Positions 1 through 10,398 of a stretch of 64,000 bases of DNA are shown piece after piece; positions within the stretch are counted from its first letter, which is position 1; each line of letters opens with the position of its first letter. The stretch comes from Lichtheimia corymbifera B2541 (taxonomy: Eukaryota; Mucoromycota; Mucoromycetes; Mucorales; Lichtheimiaceae). The DNA lies in assembly GCA_000697475.1 (NCBI GenBank), contig JNEU01000835.1:62001-126000 (forward strand), read 5' to 3'. The notes under the pieces are model-generated. The model saw only the letters and a program-made list of their open reading frames with translations, searched no databases and was not told the DNA's origin. The translations under genes and the position numbers were made by a program.

Positions 1-1377
1 TATGATCGATTTGTACGTGGTGTGCTTCTACCAGGCTCGCGACGATCAAGCAAAGACAGGTATTACTTATTTTTAATTTTAGAGCAACCTCGTTGTTAAT
101 GTCATTTATGTATATAGGGGTCAGCCAACATCACCTCCACCACCGCCCCCTCCTCATGCATCTGAGCTTAATGCACCATCATCGACCTTGACTGGTACAC
201 TGCGACGCAAGAATCCATTCACTAGGTCATCGGAACAACGTGCATCCAAGACTCCGTCAATACCACCAAAGTCCACTTTACGTGGTGGTCTTTTGCAACG
301 CAACAAGATTGATCCTAGCCCTGCTACCAGCACCGATGATAACAAGCCATCTACAACAACGAATAACAACACCAAACGCCTTTCCATCCGTATTCCTAAT
401 AGCAGTGATACCAAGAAATTTGGTGGTGTGTTTACATTGACCAGCAATAGCCATCGTCAACGCAAGCAGCTGGATATGAGTGCGTTTGAACAACAGCAAC
501 AACAGCAATTACCTATTATTGCACCCACAGTGCCTCCTGGTCTCTCTGATGGAAGCACTCTTAGCAGTAGCAGCAGTAGCAGCAGCAGCGATGAAAGCAC
601 AAACAAGCATCATGCTGTTAAAACGTCACTCAATTCTCCCAATCCACTCCTTACGCCGCCACCTTCAGCCAAGGTTGATGAACTGCGTCGAGGAAGCCAA
701 GCATCGTTCCAATCCTATGATCGTCGTGGTAGTGAACAGCGTCCTCTCACTCCCAGCTTACTTTCCAACAGCTCCACAATCACTACTTCACCCAGTGGTA
801 CATGTACCCCTTCATCACCTGCTGTTGTTACCATTGCATCCAATAACAAGGCTTCTTGGATCACTCATTTGTTCCATTTCAAGCAACCCAAGGTGTGCTC
901 AGTCACTCTTTGTGAGACTCGGATGTCTGACATTTTGCGAAAATTACATTCAACATTGAACAAGGTATGAGCATCATGAGATTCATGCATCCATGTTGTT
1001 GTACAAGATCACTAATAAGGTTATATAGGTGGCCGAAGCACGGTTATATGAGAAGACCGATAAATACGGTGCACGCTACAAAGTAGAGATCAAGCAAAAA
1101 ACTGGTGGCAAGGTACGCCAAGTCAAATGCCGCATGGATTTCATCCCTTCATCTGTACAAGAGACTCGTGTGCAATTTACCCAACAGCAAGGTAAAGGAT
1201 ATAACAAAAGTGTAACAAGGAAACAAATGCTTATATGAAATCATGTTTATAGGTGATGCTCTTTTCCTGGCTTCCATCTTGCGGCAAGTACAAGAATATC
1301 TTGAAAATGATACATCAACAGCAACAGCAACAGCAGTACACAATGATTCCAATGCAGCTCAAGTCGTGAGCTATTAA
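1..1377 (+). CDS. KIN4-like serine/threonine kinase, C-terminal part (5' partial)
   Basis: The coding region enters from the left edge. Exons 1-59, 118-964, 1029-1191 and 1253-1377 join in frame through GT..AG introns of 58-64 nt, giving about 398 residues. The first two thirds are low complexity: a proline run after the first intron, Q and S runs, and SRRxS/RRGS motifs typical of kinase regulatory tails. The last ~105 residues are well ordered and begin SWITHLFHFKQPK, followed by alternating hydrophobic segments. This resembles the KA1-like terminal domain of fungal KIN4/CAMKL kinases, which usually mediates membrane or autoinhibitory contacts. The catalytic domain is outside the window, so kinase identity is inferred from the tail alone. 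Other proteins with a KA1-type tail remain possible. Confidence 0.5.
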
Positions 1378-1901
1378 ATGACACCCCACCAACAACACCA
1401 ACACCCCCAAAAAGAAGAGTATATACAATCAACCCATCCCATCCCATCCTACCCTTTCACTTGATTTGTGTTGCAAGAGAACAATGAGAACATCAAAGAC
1501 GATCAACGTCGTTATACACTGCCTTCTTTATCATCACAACAAACAATGCGCTTTCCCCCTTTTCATCTTATATATCATCAACCACCACCCCGTCCTTTCG
1601 TTTCCTTTTTTCATACCACTCCCTTCTCAATGAGTATACCACACATCCAATGTCACGTTGTAGATATGAAACTACACCCTTGCTAGTATTATGATTTGCG
1701 TTCTCCCACCATAAACTTTAAACAATCCAATAGTCCTAATAATACACACAAGGGGAATCCACAAATAGCGCTGCTAATGTTTTACTCCTGAACAAAAAAA
1801 CTATTTACAAATACAAGCACTCAAGGAGAAATGAAGGGTAACAAAAACAAAGCCAAATGACACATATAGTAAAGGTGCATGTGGGTGGGTGGGTGTCGTC
1901 A
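1378..1901. other. Intergenic, convergent 3' ends
   Basis: Space between the kinase tail (+) and the OB-fold gene (-). It is C-rich and T-rich with AATAAA-like A/T motifs. The open frames here lack conserved character and are judged to be untranslated trailer sequence. Confidence 0.5.
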
Positions 1902-3590
1902 TTATGTGGGTGATGGTATGTTGAACTTTTTGGTCATGGAGACGTATAATGATCGTAAAAGTGGCTTTTGAGTTGATGCGTCCTCAGGCATTGGTTCGTA
2001 AAATCGGGCTTCATCATCATCGTTGCCGACTAGAGTTACTGCGTTATCATGCTTTTTGACGTCTGGTAATGGTGTCTGTGCTGTTGCTGCTTCTTCCTTT
2101 TGAATATTTTCGGTGGTTGTATGCGTGGGCGTAATATCAGTCGTAGAAGTGGATGCTATTGGTGTAGTATTGGTGATGGGAGCTGATGTATTATCGGTCG
2201 TGGAAGTTGTAGTGGTGGTTTCTGTTGACGCGGCTGGTGGTGGTGATTGTGGTCGATCATTGCTCACAGTAATACTTGGCGTGTCTTCTAATAGAACAAC
2301 AACGTGTGAGTCAAAAGAAGAATATACCATCCGCTCCTCTTGTTACCTGCAGGTTTGACCTGATCTCCTCTATCTCTTTTGTGTAGTTCACGTATGCTCA
2401 GGGGTTGATTCCATAATTCCATTACTGCAGCATTCGCATTCTACATAATAGGTTCCATTCAATCAAATATTGTCCTGTATACGCATCCACAAATCCTACC
2501 TTGAGCGTGGCATCTGATTGTTCTAATCTCGCTAGCTTGTTGGGTTCCACAGGCGCCTTTGGACTTGTATGTCGCTGCCGCTTGTGTGTTGTGCTGTTTT
2601 CTGCAATAGTCGATGGTTGTTGCACCGGTGCTGTATCTTCTTCATTCATCGCTGATCGTTGTCGCTTCACACCTTTTGATCCACTCTCCTCCTTCTCAGC
2701 TGGTAAATGCTTAAAAGACGTGATGTTAGCATATCAATCTGCAACGATAAGAGGAATAGCTTACCAATGCCGGCAATTCACCATATTGCATCAACAAGAT
2801 TTTTTCAAGGTCCCCGTGCACAATACAATATTCGTTCAAGATCTCCTCATATTCTATTTCGATTCATTCATCAGTTGATCCGTGGATTCTTTGACCTTCT
2901 TGTATCTTACCATCAGTAGCGGATTCTGGGAAAAGGCTGCAGAACCATTCACTATCCGGCGTGCTATATGATACCATGTCAATTCAATGAACCAATGTAT
3001 GTATAGATGCAAGGCCCTTGTTACCCAGTAAAAGTTTTCCGCAGATCGATCAACCATTGACTTACGGAGGGCTCAAAAGAAATGTCGTCAGGGTCGATGG
3101 ATTCGAATGAAGATGGTGTGCGAGTAAAGGTGCATCCAAGGATCATCAAATGTATACCGAACGCGTCTTGGCGTTTGTGCACCCCAATCACCGTGTCATC
3201 GAGTACAACTGTCGTATTTCGTAATGCATCGAGCTGGCTAATGAAATCTTGCCCACTATATCCAAACATCTTCTATAAGACTCATGCGTGCGTACAACTG
3301 ACAACAATCACATACCCCAAACCAGCTTCCAATACTGGTATCGATGCGATCGCAGGTACCCAGTGGTATCCATCGGTCAGCTCCACCAGAGCAAATTCAC
3401 CACCATCCTTTTCATTGGTGACAACAGTGGCCTGAATGAAGAGATCTCAATGTCAGCACTCGTTCTCCCAAGCCAATGTAACGCGTCGATATACCTTGTT
3501 GAGGGCCAAACTCTGTGTTTTCTTATAACTCGTAAATGCTTGCTGTTTTCCACCGAGAATAAAAGGCGCCAAAGACTGATCGCTCGACAT
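1902..3590 (-). CDS. TPP1/Est3-like OB-fold protein (candidate shelterin subunit)
   Basis: Eight exons can be joined in frame: 3590-3495, 3431 to about 3343 or 3316, 3272-3025, 2963-2911, 2853-2765, 2709-2500, 2440-2347 and 2287-1902, for a protein of roughly 400 residues. The start is the first ATG, before SSDQSLAPFILGGK. Residues ~33-115 form a beta-rich domain with the order expected of the TPP1/ACD/Tpz1 OB fold: a VELTDGYHWVPAI strand pair, a MFGYSGQDF turn, then VVLDDTVIGVH and GIHLMILGCTFTR strands. A WFCSLFPES segment, a Lys/Arg-rich linker (VKRQR, HKRQRH) and a long Ser/Thr/Pro tail follow. Family knowledge: TPP1 OB folds bind telomerase and join POT1 to the shelterin complex. The splice site ending exon 2 is uncertain; three donors are possible and the canonical-looking GTATGT breaks the frame. 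The assignment rests on fold pattern, not on a unique motif. Confidence 0.5.
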
Positions 3591-4012
3591 GTTCAAAACG
3601 TAGGTGGGTGAAAGAAGAGTTGATATAAATCACGCCGCACGAAGCGCGTCTTCTCTCCCTGTTATATTGAACCCACCAATGCCGAATCAAATATTAGCTT
3701 TTGAGAACCACACCCACCCGCTTGACCTTGTGACAAGCATCGAGTAGACGGAAACCTGTTTCGCACATGCTGCATAAAGTCCACTCCATTCCTTCATATG
3801 CTCGATTCACAAAAGGTACTATTACTATAATGATATGATTGATAATGATGTTGATGTTGGTCTATGAAGATAGATACAGGCTGACAAACATGACATCATA
3901 TATTGCCATTGTGGATGTGCCAAAACGGAGCGTTTATGTGTCAATTATCTGCTGGGACGACGTTGTACAATTTCCACTTGCCTTCTCTTTCCTTTTTCTC
4001 CACCGTTGGTTC
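3591..4012. promoter_or_regulatory. Divergent promoter region
   Basis: 422 bp separating two divergently read genes, the OB-fold gene to the left and the NKAPD1-like gene to the right. The spacing suggests a shared bidirectional promoter. No specific operator or clear TATA box was assigned. Confidence 0.4.
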
Positions 4013-5153
4013 ATGTCTTTAAACAACAACAGCAACAGCAGCAGTAGCAGCAATTCGAAACCATCAGCTGTCTCCAGTGTTGTGAACGATCTCATTCGAG
4101 CAGCCGTGGGTGGTGATGCACGTAATGTGGGCGATGAGGACCTCGACAAGTATGTAGCCGACATGATCTTGAAGGAAGCCGAAGCCAAGAGCAAAAAATA
4201 CCAAAGCGTTGGTGTAAGTGCTTATATGCCAGAGTACGTATAACAACCTTTTGTTCATGCTTGTATAAGGTTCATTGATATTGGTACTCTCATGTAGCCA
4301 ACCCAACAACTTGCCCAAGCCCAACAAACGTTTCTTGCTCAACATGGTACGAGCTACTGACAGCCATAATCAAGCACTACGAGAGCAGCAGGAACGTGCA
4401 AAAGAAAAGGAACGAAGGGAACGATTACAGCAAAGAGATGATGATGATGATAATTATCGACGATCTCGTCATGACAGTCGACGACGACAACGACAACGAT
4501 CACCTTATGATGACCATGAATATCAAAGACGACGACGTAGTATATCACCTAGTCATTCACCAAATGAATCAAAGCATCACCGAACAAAACGATCCATATC
4601 ACCACATAATCGACAGCCTCATCACGATCCATCATCCACCCATGACAATACTCGTCAGGATCCACAAAACACCAAAGTCAAAGATGCATCATCATCATCC
4701 TCAAAATCTGCCGCAGCAGTGATTGTACGAGGTCGTGGCCGAAGGACTGAAGGCAGCAAGTCGAGTATGGATAAATACTTTGCAAAAGATTACGACCCTT
4801 TCATGGATATCGAGCCTGATCTCAACCAGATGGTGTACACCGAGTATCCAGATGGCGACAGCACTGACAAACCAGCCAAGAAGAAAAAGAAGGAAAAGAA
4901 AAAGAAGAGCAGTAGCAGCAGCAGCAAAAAGAAAAAGAGCAGCAAGAAACGAAGACGAGATACCACCACAGACGAGAGCGACGAGAGCGATTTAGATATG
5001 GATCGGCGGAAAAAGCGACATCATCGACATCACCACAAGAAGAAAAAGAGCAAGGATGAGGATAGTCATAGTGATAGTAGTGGTGAGGATGTTTGGGTGG
5101 AGGAACCAAAACCAGTGAGAGCATGGGATGTCGGCAAGGAGGATTTGCATTAA
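4013..5153 (+). CDS. NKAPD1-like basic nuclear protein
   Basis: Exons 4013-4233 and 4298-5153 join at a GTACGT donor in phase 2, giving a protein of about 358 residues. After an N/S-rich start comes a helical segment (LDKYVADMILKEAEAKS), then the best-conserved stretch, PKPNKRFLLNMVRATDSHN. This matches the LLRNVIRHTDAHN signature near the start of human NKAPD1. A later block, MDKYFAKDYDPFMD, aligns with the short Asp/Tyr motif of that family. The rest is an RS/RD-type region followed by poly-Lys and poly-Ser, ending in acidic repeats with His tracts and EDVWVEE. The composition suggests a nuclear protein associated with RNA processing; the precise role of the family is poorly known. An ATG further upstream in the same frame (3839 region) was not chosen because that stretch lacks conserved character. 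Confidence 0.5.
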
Positions 5154-5552
5154 TGCCGAATAAACTGTAAAGTCTTACCTATATCACACGTTATCGTGCT
5201 GTTACAGTGTTTAGGGGATTCTTAAGGAGGAGAGGAAAAGGCTCAAGGTTAAGCATACAATATAATAGCTTTTTTCATTTTAGGAATGCAGTATTATTGG
5301 GTCAACTAAGATATCGTCGTCAAGATAGCAAGAACAATTACGATGGAAACAACAACTGGCTGGTGTATTATAGTGTAATAGAGAGAAAGAGATATCATTA
5401 AAGGAGTGGACTGGATAAAAGGAGACGAAAAAAAAGACACACTATTAAGTAAGCTCTGTGCTGCGTCTGGCACATTATTCACAACTACAATAATAAAAGG
5501 AGGGAAGACGAAAATGTGGGAGGATAGTCGAATGTATGGGTGTATATCGATA
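5154..5552. other. Intergenic, convergent 3' ends
   Basis: About 400 bp between the converging NKAPD1-like and MARVEL-like genes. It is purine-rich on the + strand. Nothing supportable was found. Confidence 0.4.
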
Positions 5553-6629
5553 TTAATGAAGACGTGTATCGGTCTTCTTGTCGTCGTATGATTGTGAAAG
5601 GAAAGCGAGATCAAGTTGGGACATGCCCTCTTGAATACATGGAAGATCATCCAATGAAACAGGCTCAAAGGAAGACGAGAAACTAGGTCTATCGTCGTGT
5701 TGTAGTCCACTCGCTGTGTGTGTCGAGTATTCTGAACACCAACTCTTGGTTACATTTCGTGATTTTTCATCGTGTTGTTGCTGCAAGGATTCAATGTCAG
5801 GATGACTCGTGTATGCGTTGCTGGTCTTTGCAGCGGATGGATAGGCGACAATAGATCGGTCGTTATATGATGCCAGTGATTGCATGGTCCATGATGATTT
5901 GTCGGCCCTTAATGCAATGGTGCTCGGCGATTGTTTCGCATTGTAATCAAGGTTCTCAACAGTAAATACGGTAGCTGATGCACGCAATGATGATTGGATC
6001 AGCATACATAGTGTAGCGAGGATTACAAATACCCAGAAGGCCATGGCTACAAAGGCTAAAGTGATAATCAGTATGGGCAACAATGGATGTGTCGAGCTGC
6101 TTGTGAACGTACCAAGAATGATTGCTAGATTAATTAGATCACACGCTTGCCCATACGTCTTTACAAACTCGGAACCGGTGATGCGACAAGCTGATGAGAC
6201 TACATGCAATTGGAAAGATGATGACGATGATGAGTATGAATCTATGATAGATATAATGATGTAGGGCTTACCATTATAGCTTGTCATGACAATGGATGTC
6301 GCTGAAGCCCAAAGGGCAACCAACATGACACCTGCAGTCATTTGCATAGCAAGGATGGCTTTCGAGGGTGCAAAGGGGCGGTTATCGATAAGGCGAAAGA
6401 ATACATGCAAATGTAAACACAGCAAAAGTGATGCTGCCAATAAGGATGCTGCACCAAGCACAATCAAAAGATAATCCTGGGGCCCGGGTATTGTAGCGAT
6501 TATGCCCTGCAATGCACCGCTAGCCGTTTTTAAGCTGATTGCATTAAGAACCATAACAGCTATGCTGATCCACTGGATTAATACCAAGAGGCTAATGTGG
6601 ATGATCGCTTCATTCCTGGCTTTGGACAT
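5553..6629 (-). CDS. Four-helix (MARVEL-like) membrane protein
   Basis: Three exons (6629-6272, 6190-6113, 6055-5553), with both introns in phase 1, give about 312 residues. The start is the ATG at MSKARNEA, just before the first hydrophobic helix; a longer open frame upstream is leader sequence. Four membrane helices are visible, near residues 8-35, 50-75, 90-112 and, after a loop carrying CRITGSEFVKTYGQAC, 145-175. A soluble C-terminal tail of ~130 residues follows, rich in Ser, Thr and Asp. The four-helix layout with a short cysteine-containing loop before the last helix fits the MARVEL or SUR7-like class of plasma-membrane proteins. No enzymatic motif is seen. Exact family placement is inference. 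Confidence 0.55.
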   Translation of the reverse strand: MSKARNEAIIHISLLVLIQWISIAVMVLNAISLKTASGALQGIIATIPGPQDYLLIVLGAASLLAASLLLCLHLHVFFRLIDNRPFAPSKAILAMQMTAGVMLVALWASATSIVMTSYNGKPYIIISIIDSYSSSSSSFQLHVVSSACRITGSEFVKTYGQACDLINLAIILGTFTSSSTHPLLPILIITLAFVAMAFWVFVILATLCMLIQSSLRASATVFTVENLDYNAKQSPSTIALRADKSSWTMQSLASYNDRSIVAYPSAAKTSNAYTSHPDIESLQQQHDEKSRNVTKSWCSEYSTHTASGLQHDDRPSFSSSFEPVSLDDLPCIQEGMSQLDLAFLSQSYDDKKTDTRLH

Positions 6630-8578
6630 CGAGACGAGGTATAGCAGAAAGAGCGTAAAGGGGTGACCGATATTAGGTTGGTAAAAAAAAGCGAAAGAAA
6701 AAGAAGCAGTAGGATGGATCAGAAACGTGCGTGAGCTGGAGTAAAGCAAAAATATGAAGGGAATATATAAATACGCTCCCTGTTTGGAAACGGCATTTGG
6801 AAAAAGAAAACGCGGCAGGCGAGAAAGATGTGTGAGTGAGTGAATGAGTGAGTGAGAAGCAATGCCTCCTTATGCAGCGATCTCCTTGGATTCTCTCGCA
6901 GTAACATGGTGACGTTGCAGGATCTGTGCTGATTGCATACAATAAACGTCCCCTTTATCTACGAGTTTACTGCTTCAGTGATGTGACAACAAGCTTAGTG
7001 TTGCCATCTATATGCATTATAATCAAAGGAGGGTAGAAAGCAATGACATTCAAGGTTATATTTCAACTAATCTATCCATGTTGGTGAATACATTCCAGCT
7101 TTATTGCCGCCGTTCTTGGGTAAATTTGATCCTTTTACACATTTCCATTTCTGGCACACACGTCCCCTCCCTTTTTTCTTATAATTGCAGCGTGGACACC
7201 AAAAAGTGTACGACGTTGTGTCGTTTTGACATGCTCAAGGGAAAACCACGTGCACTATCAGGCTGAGCTATGGGTGAGTGATCGTTCTTCATCGTCCTCT
7301 TTTGCTTGATCCTCCTCTCTCGTGAGGTTTGCGGTTGATGGCAGTTTCCTCCCTGCGAGTTAATCAACGCGCTATCACTAAAGTTAAAGTCACTGACAAC
7401 ACGTCCCAGTAGTCAGTATCAATAGTAAAATCCAAGTTGATTTTTTGATCGCATATGCCTTAGATGGGACTGAGATGCAACAAGATGCCATATTATGTGT
7501 GACATGTTTGTTTGCGTCGTGCATATTCACTGTGATCCAGAAAATTGGTTCCAGGAACAGCTTTCCATTTGACTTTACACAGCGACAACACAGCTCCTTA
7601 TTGTGCTACAGCCAAATCGTGACATGTGAGGATGTTCTGTATGATAATAATAGTAGCCGGTTGGTGCATTTAGCATGTTGCATGTGACCTTAACAAAATG
7701 CTACCATGTTGGTCGATCTTTGGGAGACTCGGATTCTGCGAATGATCTCTTACTGACACGAAAGAGAAGTCAGCTCTAAATAACGTTTTGCATAAATCAG
7801 ATGTCACATTTTCTAAAAGATTGGTTGTACAACGCAGGGATTCATTTGGAGGCTATCAAAGCGAGGTAGTGGGTTCTTTAATGCTGATTTAATGACACAG
7901 CGCTACCGTCATTCTAAGGATGGTACACATTTTCAGCTCTTCATAAAGGTGTCTACTGCTGTGTTCGCTGCAACGCTCATAGCCAGGACTATCATGCAGC
8001 ATCAAAATGATGAGCCATTGTTGCATCAGAGCCATCATTGTCTACCCATCATGGGTGCTCAAAGTCATAAACATATACAAAGAAGCTATGGAAAGATATG
8101 AAAGGATAATCGTATGTACCACAAACGATCTTCTATCAGCAGAAGCGGATAAAATATCATGCAAAGACAACCAAAGATGGCCATAAAAGTCAATGAGTGA
8201 GACTCCATAGCCTATCCTTGGACGTACCAAAAGATGCGAGCCTTGATGGTAGATGTTTATTAATGTTGGTGACAAGAACTAACATTCTTCTTAATATGTA
8301 AAAGGGCGTACAAATTGTCCATGCAAGAAAAAAGAGACCGTCTACTAGAACACTAGGTCGAAGATGCTCCAACATCAACCCTAATAAATCCTTAGATGCC
8401 AAATGCAGCATGTCTTCTTTAAAAAGGCATATCACTAAAAGTACCCATCACACAGCTTGTGATGAAACCAGGTGTTTGTTAAACATTCATTGTGCAGCAA
8501 CAATGGCTGTGTATGAAAAAAGAAGCGGAGAGGAGCGGATATGCAAATATAATGAATGTGAACAACAATAAGTTTTAT
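6630..8578. other. 2-kb gap without a supported gene
   Basis: The first part should hold the promoter of the four-helix membrane protein. The remainder contains short open frames on both strands (7012-7266, 7445-7687, 7892-8101, 8042-8275, 8190-8435), none with a recognisable domain or consistent splicing. The minus frame 8190-8435 contains a hydrophobic stretch and could be a relic. I see no repeat shared with the rest of the window. Confidence 0.4.
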
Positions 8579-8824
8579 TTACAAGCGATCACGAGAGTAC
8601 TTCTTATCGAACTGTTGGTTGACGGTCATAAGCTTGAGTTGAGTGTTTTGGTCGATATGTTGCCAAGGGTATGGGTTGTTGTGGCGATCCCAGACGACTT
8701 CAGGGCCACGAGCCAAGCGAGAGAGATACCAAGCAGACATGCAGACAGCGCCGCCTGTGACGACATAGATGGGAATGATTTCAGGTTTGTACCAGATCTT
8801 GAAGAACTTGGAAGCGGCAGACAT
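8579..8824 (-). CDS. Complex I MLRQ/B12D (NDUFA4-like) subunit
   Basis: Single exon of 81 residues. It starts MSAASKFFKIWYKPEIIPIY, with one membrane helix at residues ~17-36 (IIPIYVVTGGAVCMSAWYL), followed by RLARGPEVVWDRHNNPYPW. This matches the MLRQ/B12D family: a short N-terminus, one helix, then an R-x-P-x-V-x-W-x-R core and NPxPW. These proteins sit in the mitochondrial inner membrane, as accessory subunits of NADH dehydrogenase or of cytochrome oxidase in animals. The chosen ATG agrees with family length; an upstream in-frame ATG would add an unrelated leader of ~27 residues. The next minus-strand gene starts about 0.75 kb downstream on the map. Confidence 0.8.
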   Translation of the reverse strand: MSAASKFFKIWYKPEIIPIYVVTGGAVCMSAWYLSRLARGPEVVWDRHNNPYPWQHIDQNTQLKLMTVNQQFDKKYSRDRL

Positions 8825-9121
8825 GATGGATGGGATGATGAAATAGGAATATGAAATAGAGAATGGACGTCGACAAAGAAGTTGAGACAAAGAACCCATT
8901 TGCACTCGAATCCAAGCATCCTTTTATATCTTGAAAATGGCCATTGTGATCGGCCTAACTAATTAAGCCATGCAGTATCATGATTGGTGAGCAGGTGGAA
9001 CAAATGTGCCTGAAGTTGCTGAGTGAAACCCAATGAAAAGTTTTTAATGTCAAATAGCCGAATTAAATGATGTAGTTGGATGCAATAAGGTTACAGGAAA
9101 GGGAATGGTAGCGGTATAAGG

Positions 9122-9582
9122 CTATTTCATTTGACCTTGCGAACGGAGCGAGGCTTCTTCTTCGGGTGTCAGAGACCAAAACTGTTTCCGTTTCTCGTCA
9201 AACCAACGACGTAACTATAATTAAAAAGGGGAAGAGCGGAGGAGGAGAAGTAATGTTACCCGGCTGTCATTCATCCGTGCATGATAGATAGATGCATTCT
9301 AGACTTACAGGTGAAAAACAATGCTCCTGCTCTCCAAAGTCGGCAAACAATGCTACGTATCCAACAAGGGCTATTGAATATATACATCATGCTGATAAGT
9401 TATCTCCTCGATATTGATACAAGCAAAAAGGTGGGGATCTTACGAAGCGAGACAGCCCATGTCATAACATGCAGTTGACGAGATCGCAAGTTGGGTGCCA
9501 TGGATTGTGGGCTGTGAATACGTCGTTTCAATCGTTCTTGAATGTGTGCATTGGCAGCTTGTGATGGGTCGAGGTTTGTCAT
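9122..9582 (-). CDS. Small single-pass membrane protein, probably mitochondrial (unrecognised)
   Basis: Three exons, 9582-9444, 9370-9309 and 9214-9122, join cleanly in phases 1 and 0, giving about 97 residues. No single open frame shows the whole protein. The N-terminus is a basic amphipathic segment (IQERLKRRIHSPQ) followed by MAPNLRSRQ. One hydrophobic stretch spans residues ~38-58 (HVMTWAVSLPLVGYVALFA). After it comes a charged region, LRRWFDEKRKQFW, and the short motif LTPEEEASL. The consistent splice sites and the continuous hydrophobic span across the exon 1/2 join support a real gene. The size and shape resemble small mitochondrial inner-membrane assembly factors, but I do not recognise the family. 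Confidence 0.55.
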
Positions 9583-10398
9583 GACGGAGTGGCGGTGGTG
9601 GAGGTGCTGTTGTCAAAGAGGTCAAGGACGAAAAACAACATTGAGCCATTCGGACTTGAAATATGACGCCGCTTCACCATAAAAGGTTGCACACCATAAA
9701 TGTCAAGTAAAGCTCCTGCAAAATGTCGATTATCAAATTGATCAACCTCCCAATAGGCTAGGATGGCCATCCTGACAATTAAATAGATAAGCGGCTCTCT
9801 CGTCCAATAATATGATTGAATGATAACAAATCCCATGAATTGAACAATGGTAGTGATTGGATGAAAATGTCCGTGTATATTATTATTATTGTTTTCTTTG
9901 TTGTATGTTGTAAAAGAGAGAGAGGGTGTGTGTGGTCATGCGAGTAAATGGTGTGCGAGCATTGGTAGAATGACGCGATTCTATTATTGTGCTATGTAGG
10001 GAAGGGATCAGGCGTTTTGTGTGTGTGTGTTGGATGACAAATAGGTGATGGAAGATGTACCCAAAAGACCAAACTTTTTAGGAATGCATGGGTTCTCTCA
10101 ACTGCGCGTTCATTATCAATCGTTAAGATCCAAAGTAGCATTGCTCTTGCGCAATATGTTTTCAACTCAGTCGGCCAACAAGATATGAAAACCCTCCTTG
10201 GCGTGCGTCAAGAACTGAATAACACCATTTCACGCGGATACGATTGGCTGACATCTTATACCGGTGCCGTTTATGGCAGGGAGTCGACGAGGCTCTTGCA
10301 CACCCCGTTCCGATCACTATATAAACAGCGATCCATTATTCACTTTTGTACCTATACAACTATAACGCGTATAACAAAAAAGAAAAAAGATATTCATC
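9583..10398. promoter_or_regulatory. Divergent promoter region upstream of PAPS reductase
   Basis: About 800 bp between a minus gene and the + strand PAPS reductase. It contains GT/AG-rich stretches (9910-10035). A TATA-like CTATATAAA at 10317-10325 lies about 75 bp before the start codon at 10399. The minus frame 9579-9836 has no support as a gene. Confidence 0.45.

Noticed and set aside
7190..7275. tRNA-like candidate on the minus strand (TAGCTCAGCCTG, box-A-like)
   Set aside because: No matching B box (GGTTCRANTCC), no credible acceptor stem and no anticodon arm could be paired.
8190..8435. Minus-strand 81-codon frame
   Set aside because: No domain, no splice partner and no conservation evidence; mentioned only as a possible relic.
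9579..9836. 85-codon minus-strand frame upstream of the small membrane protein
   Set aside because: Its frame does not continue into the spliced gene and it has no domain; probably leader sequence.
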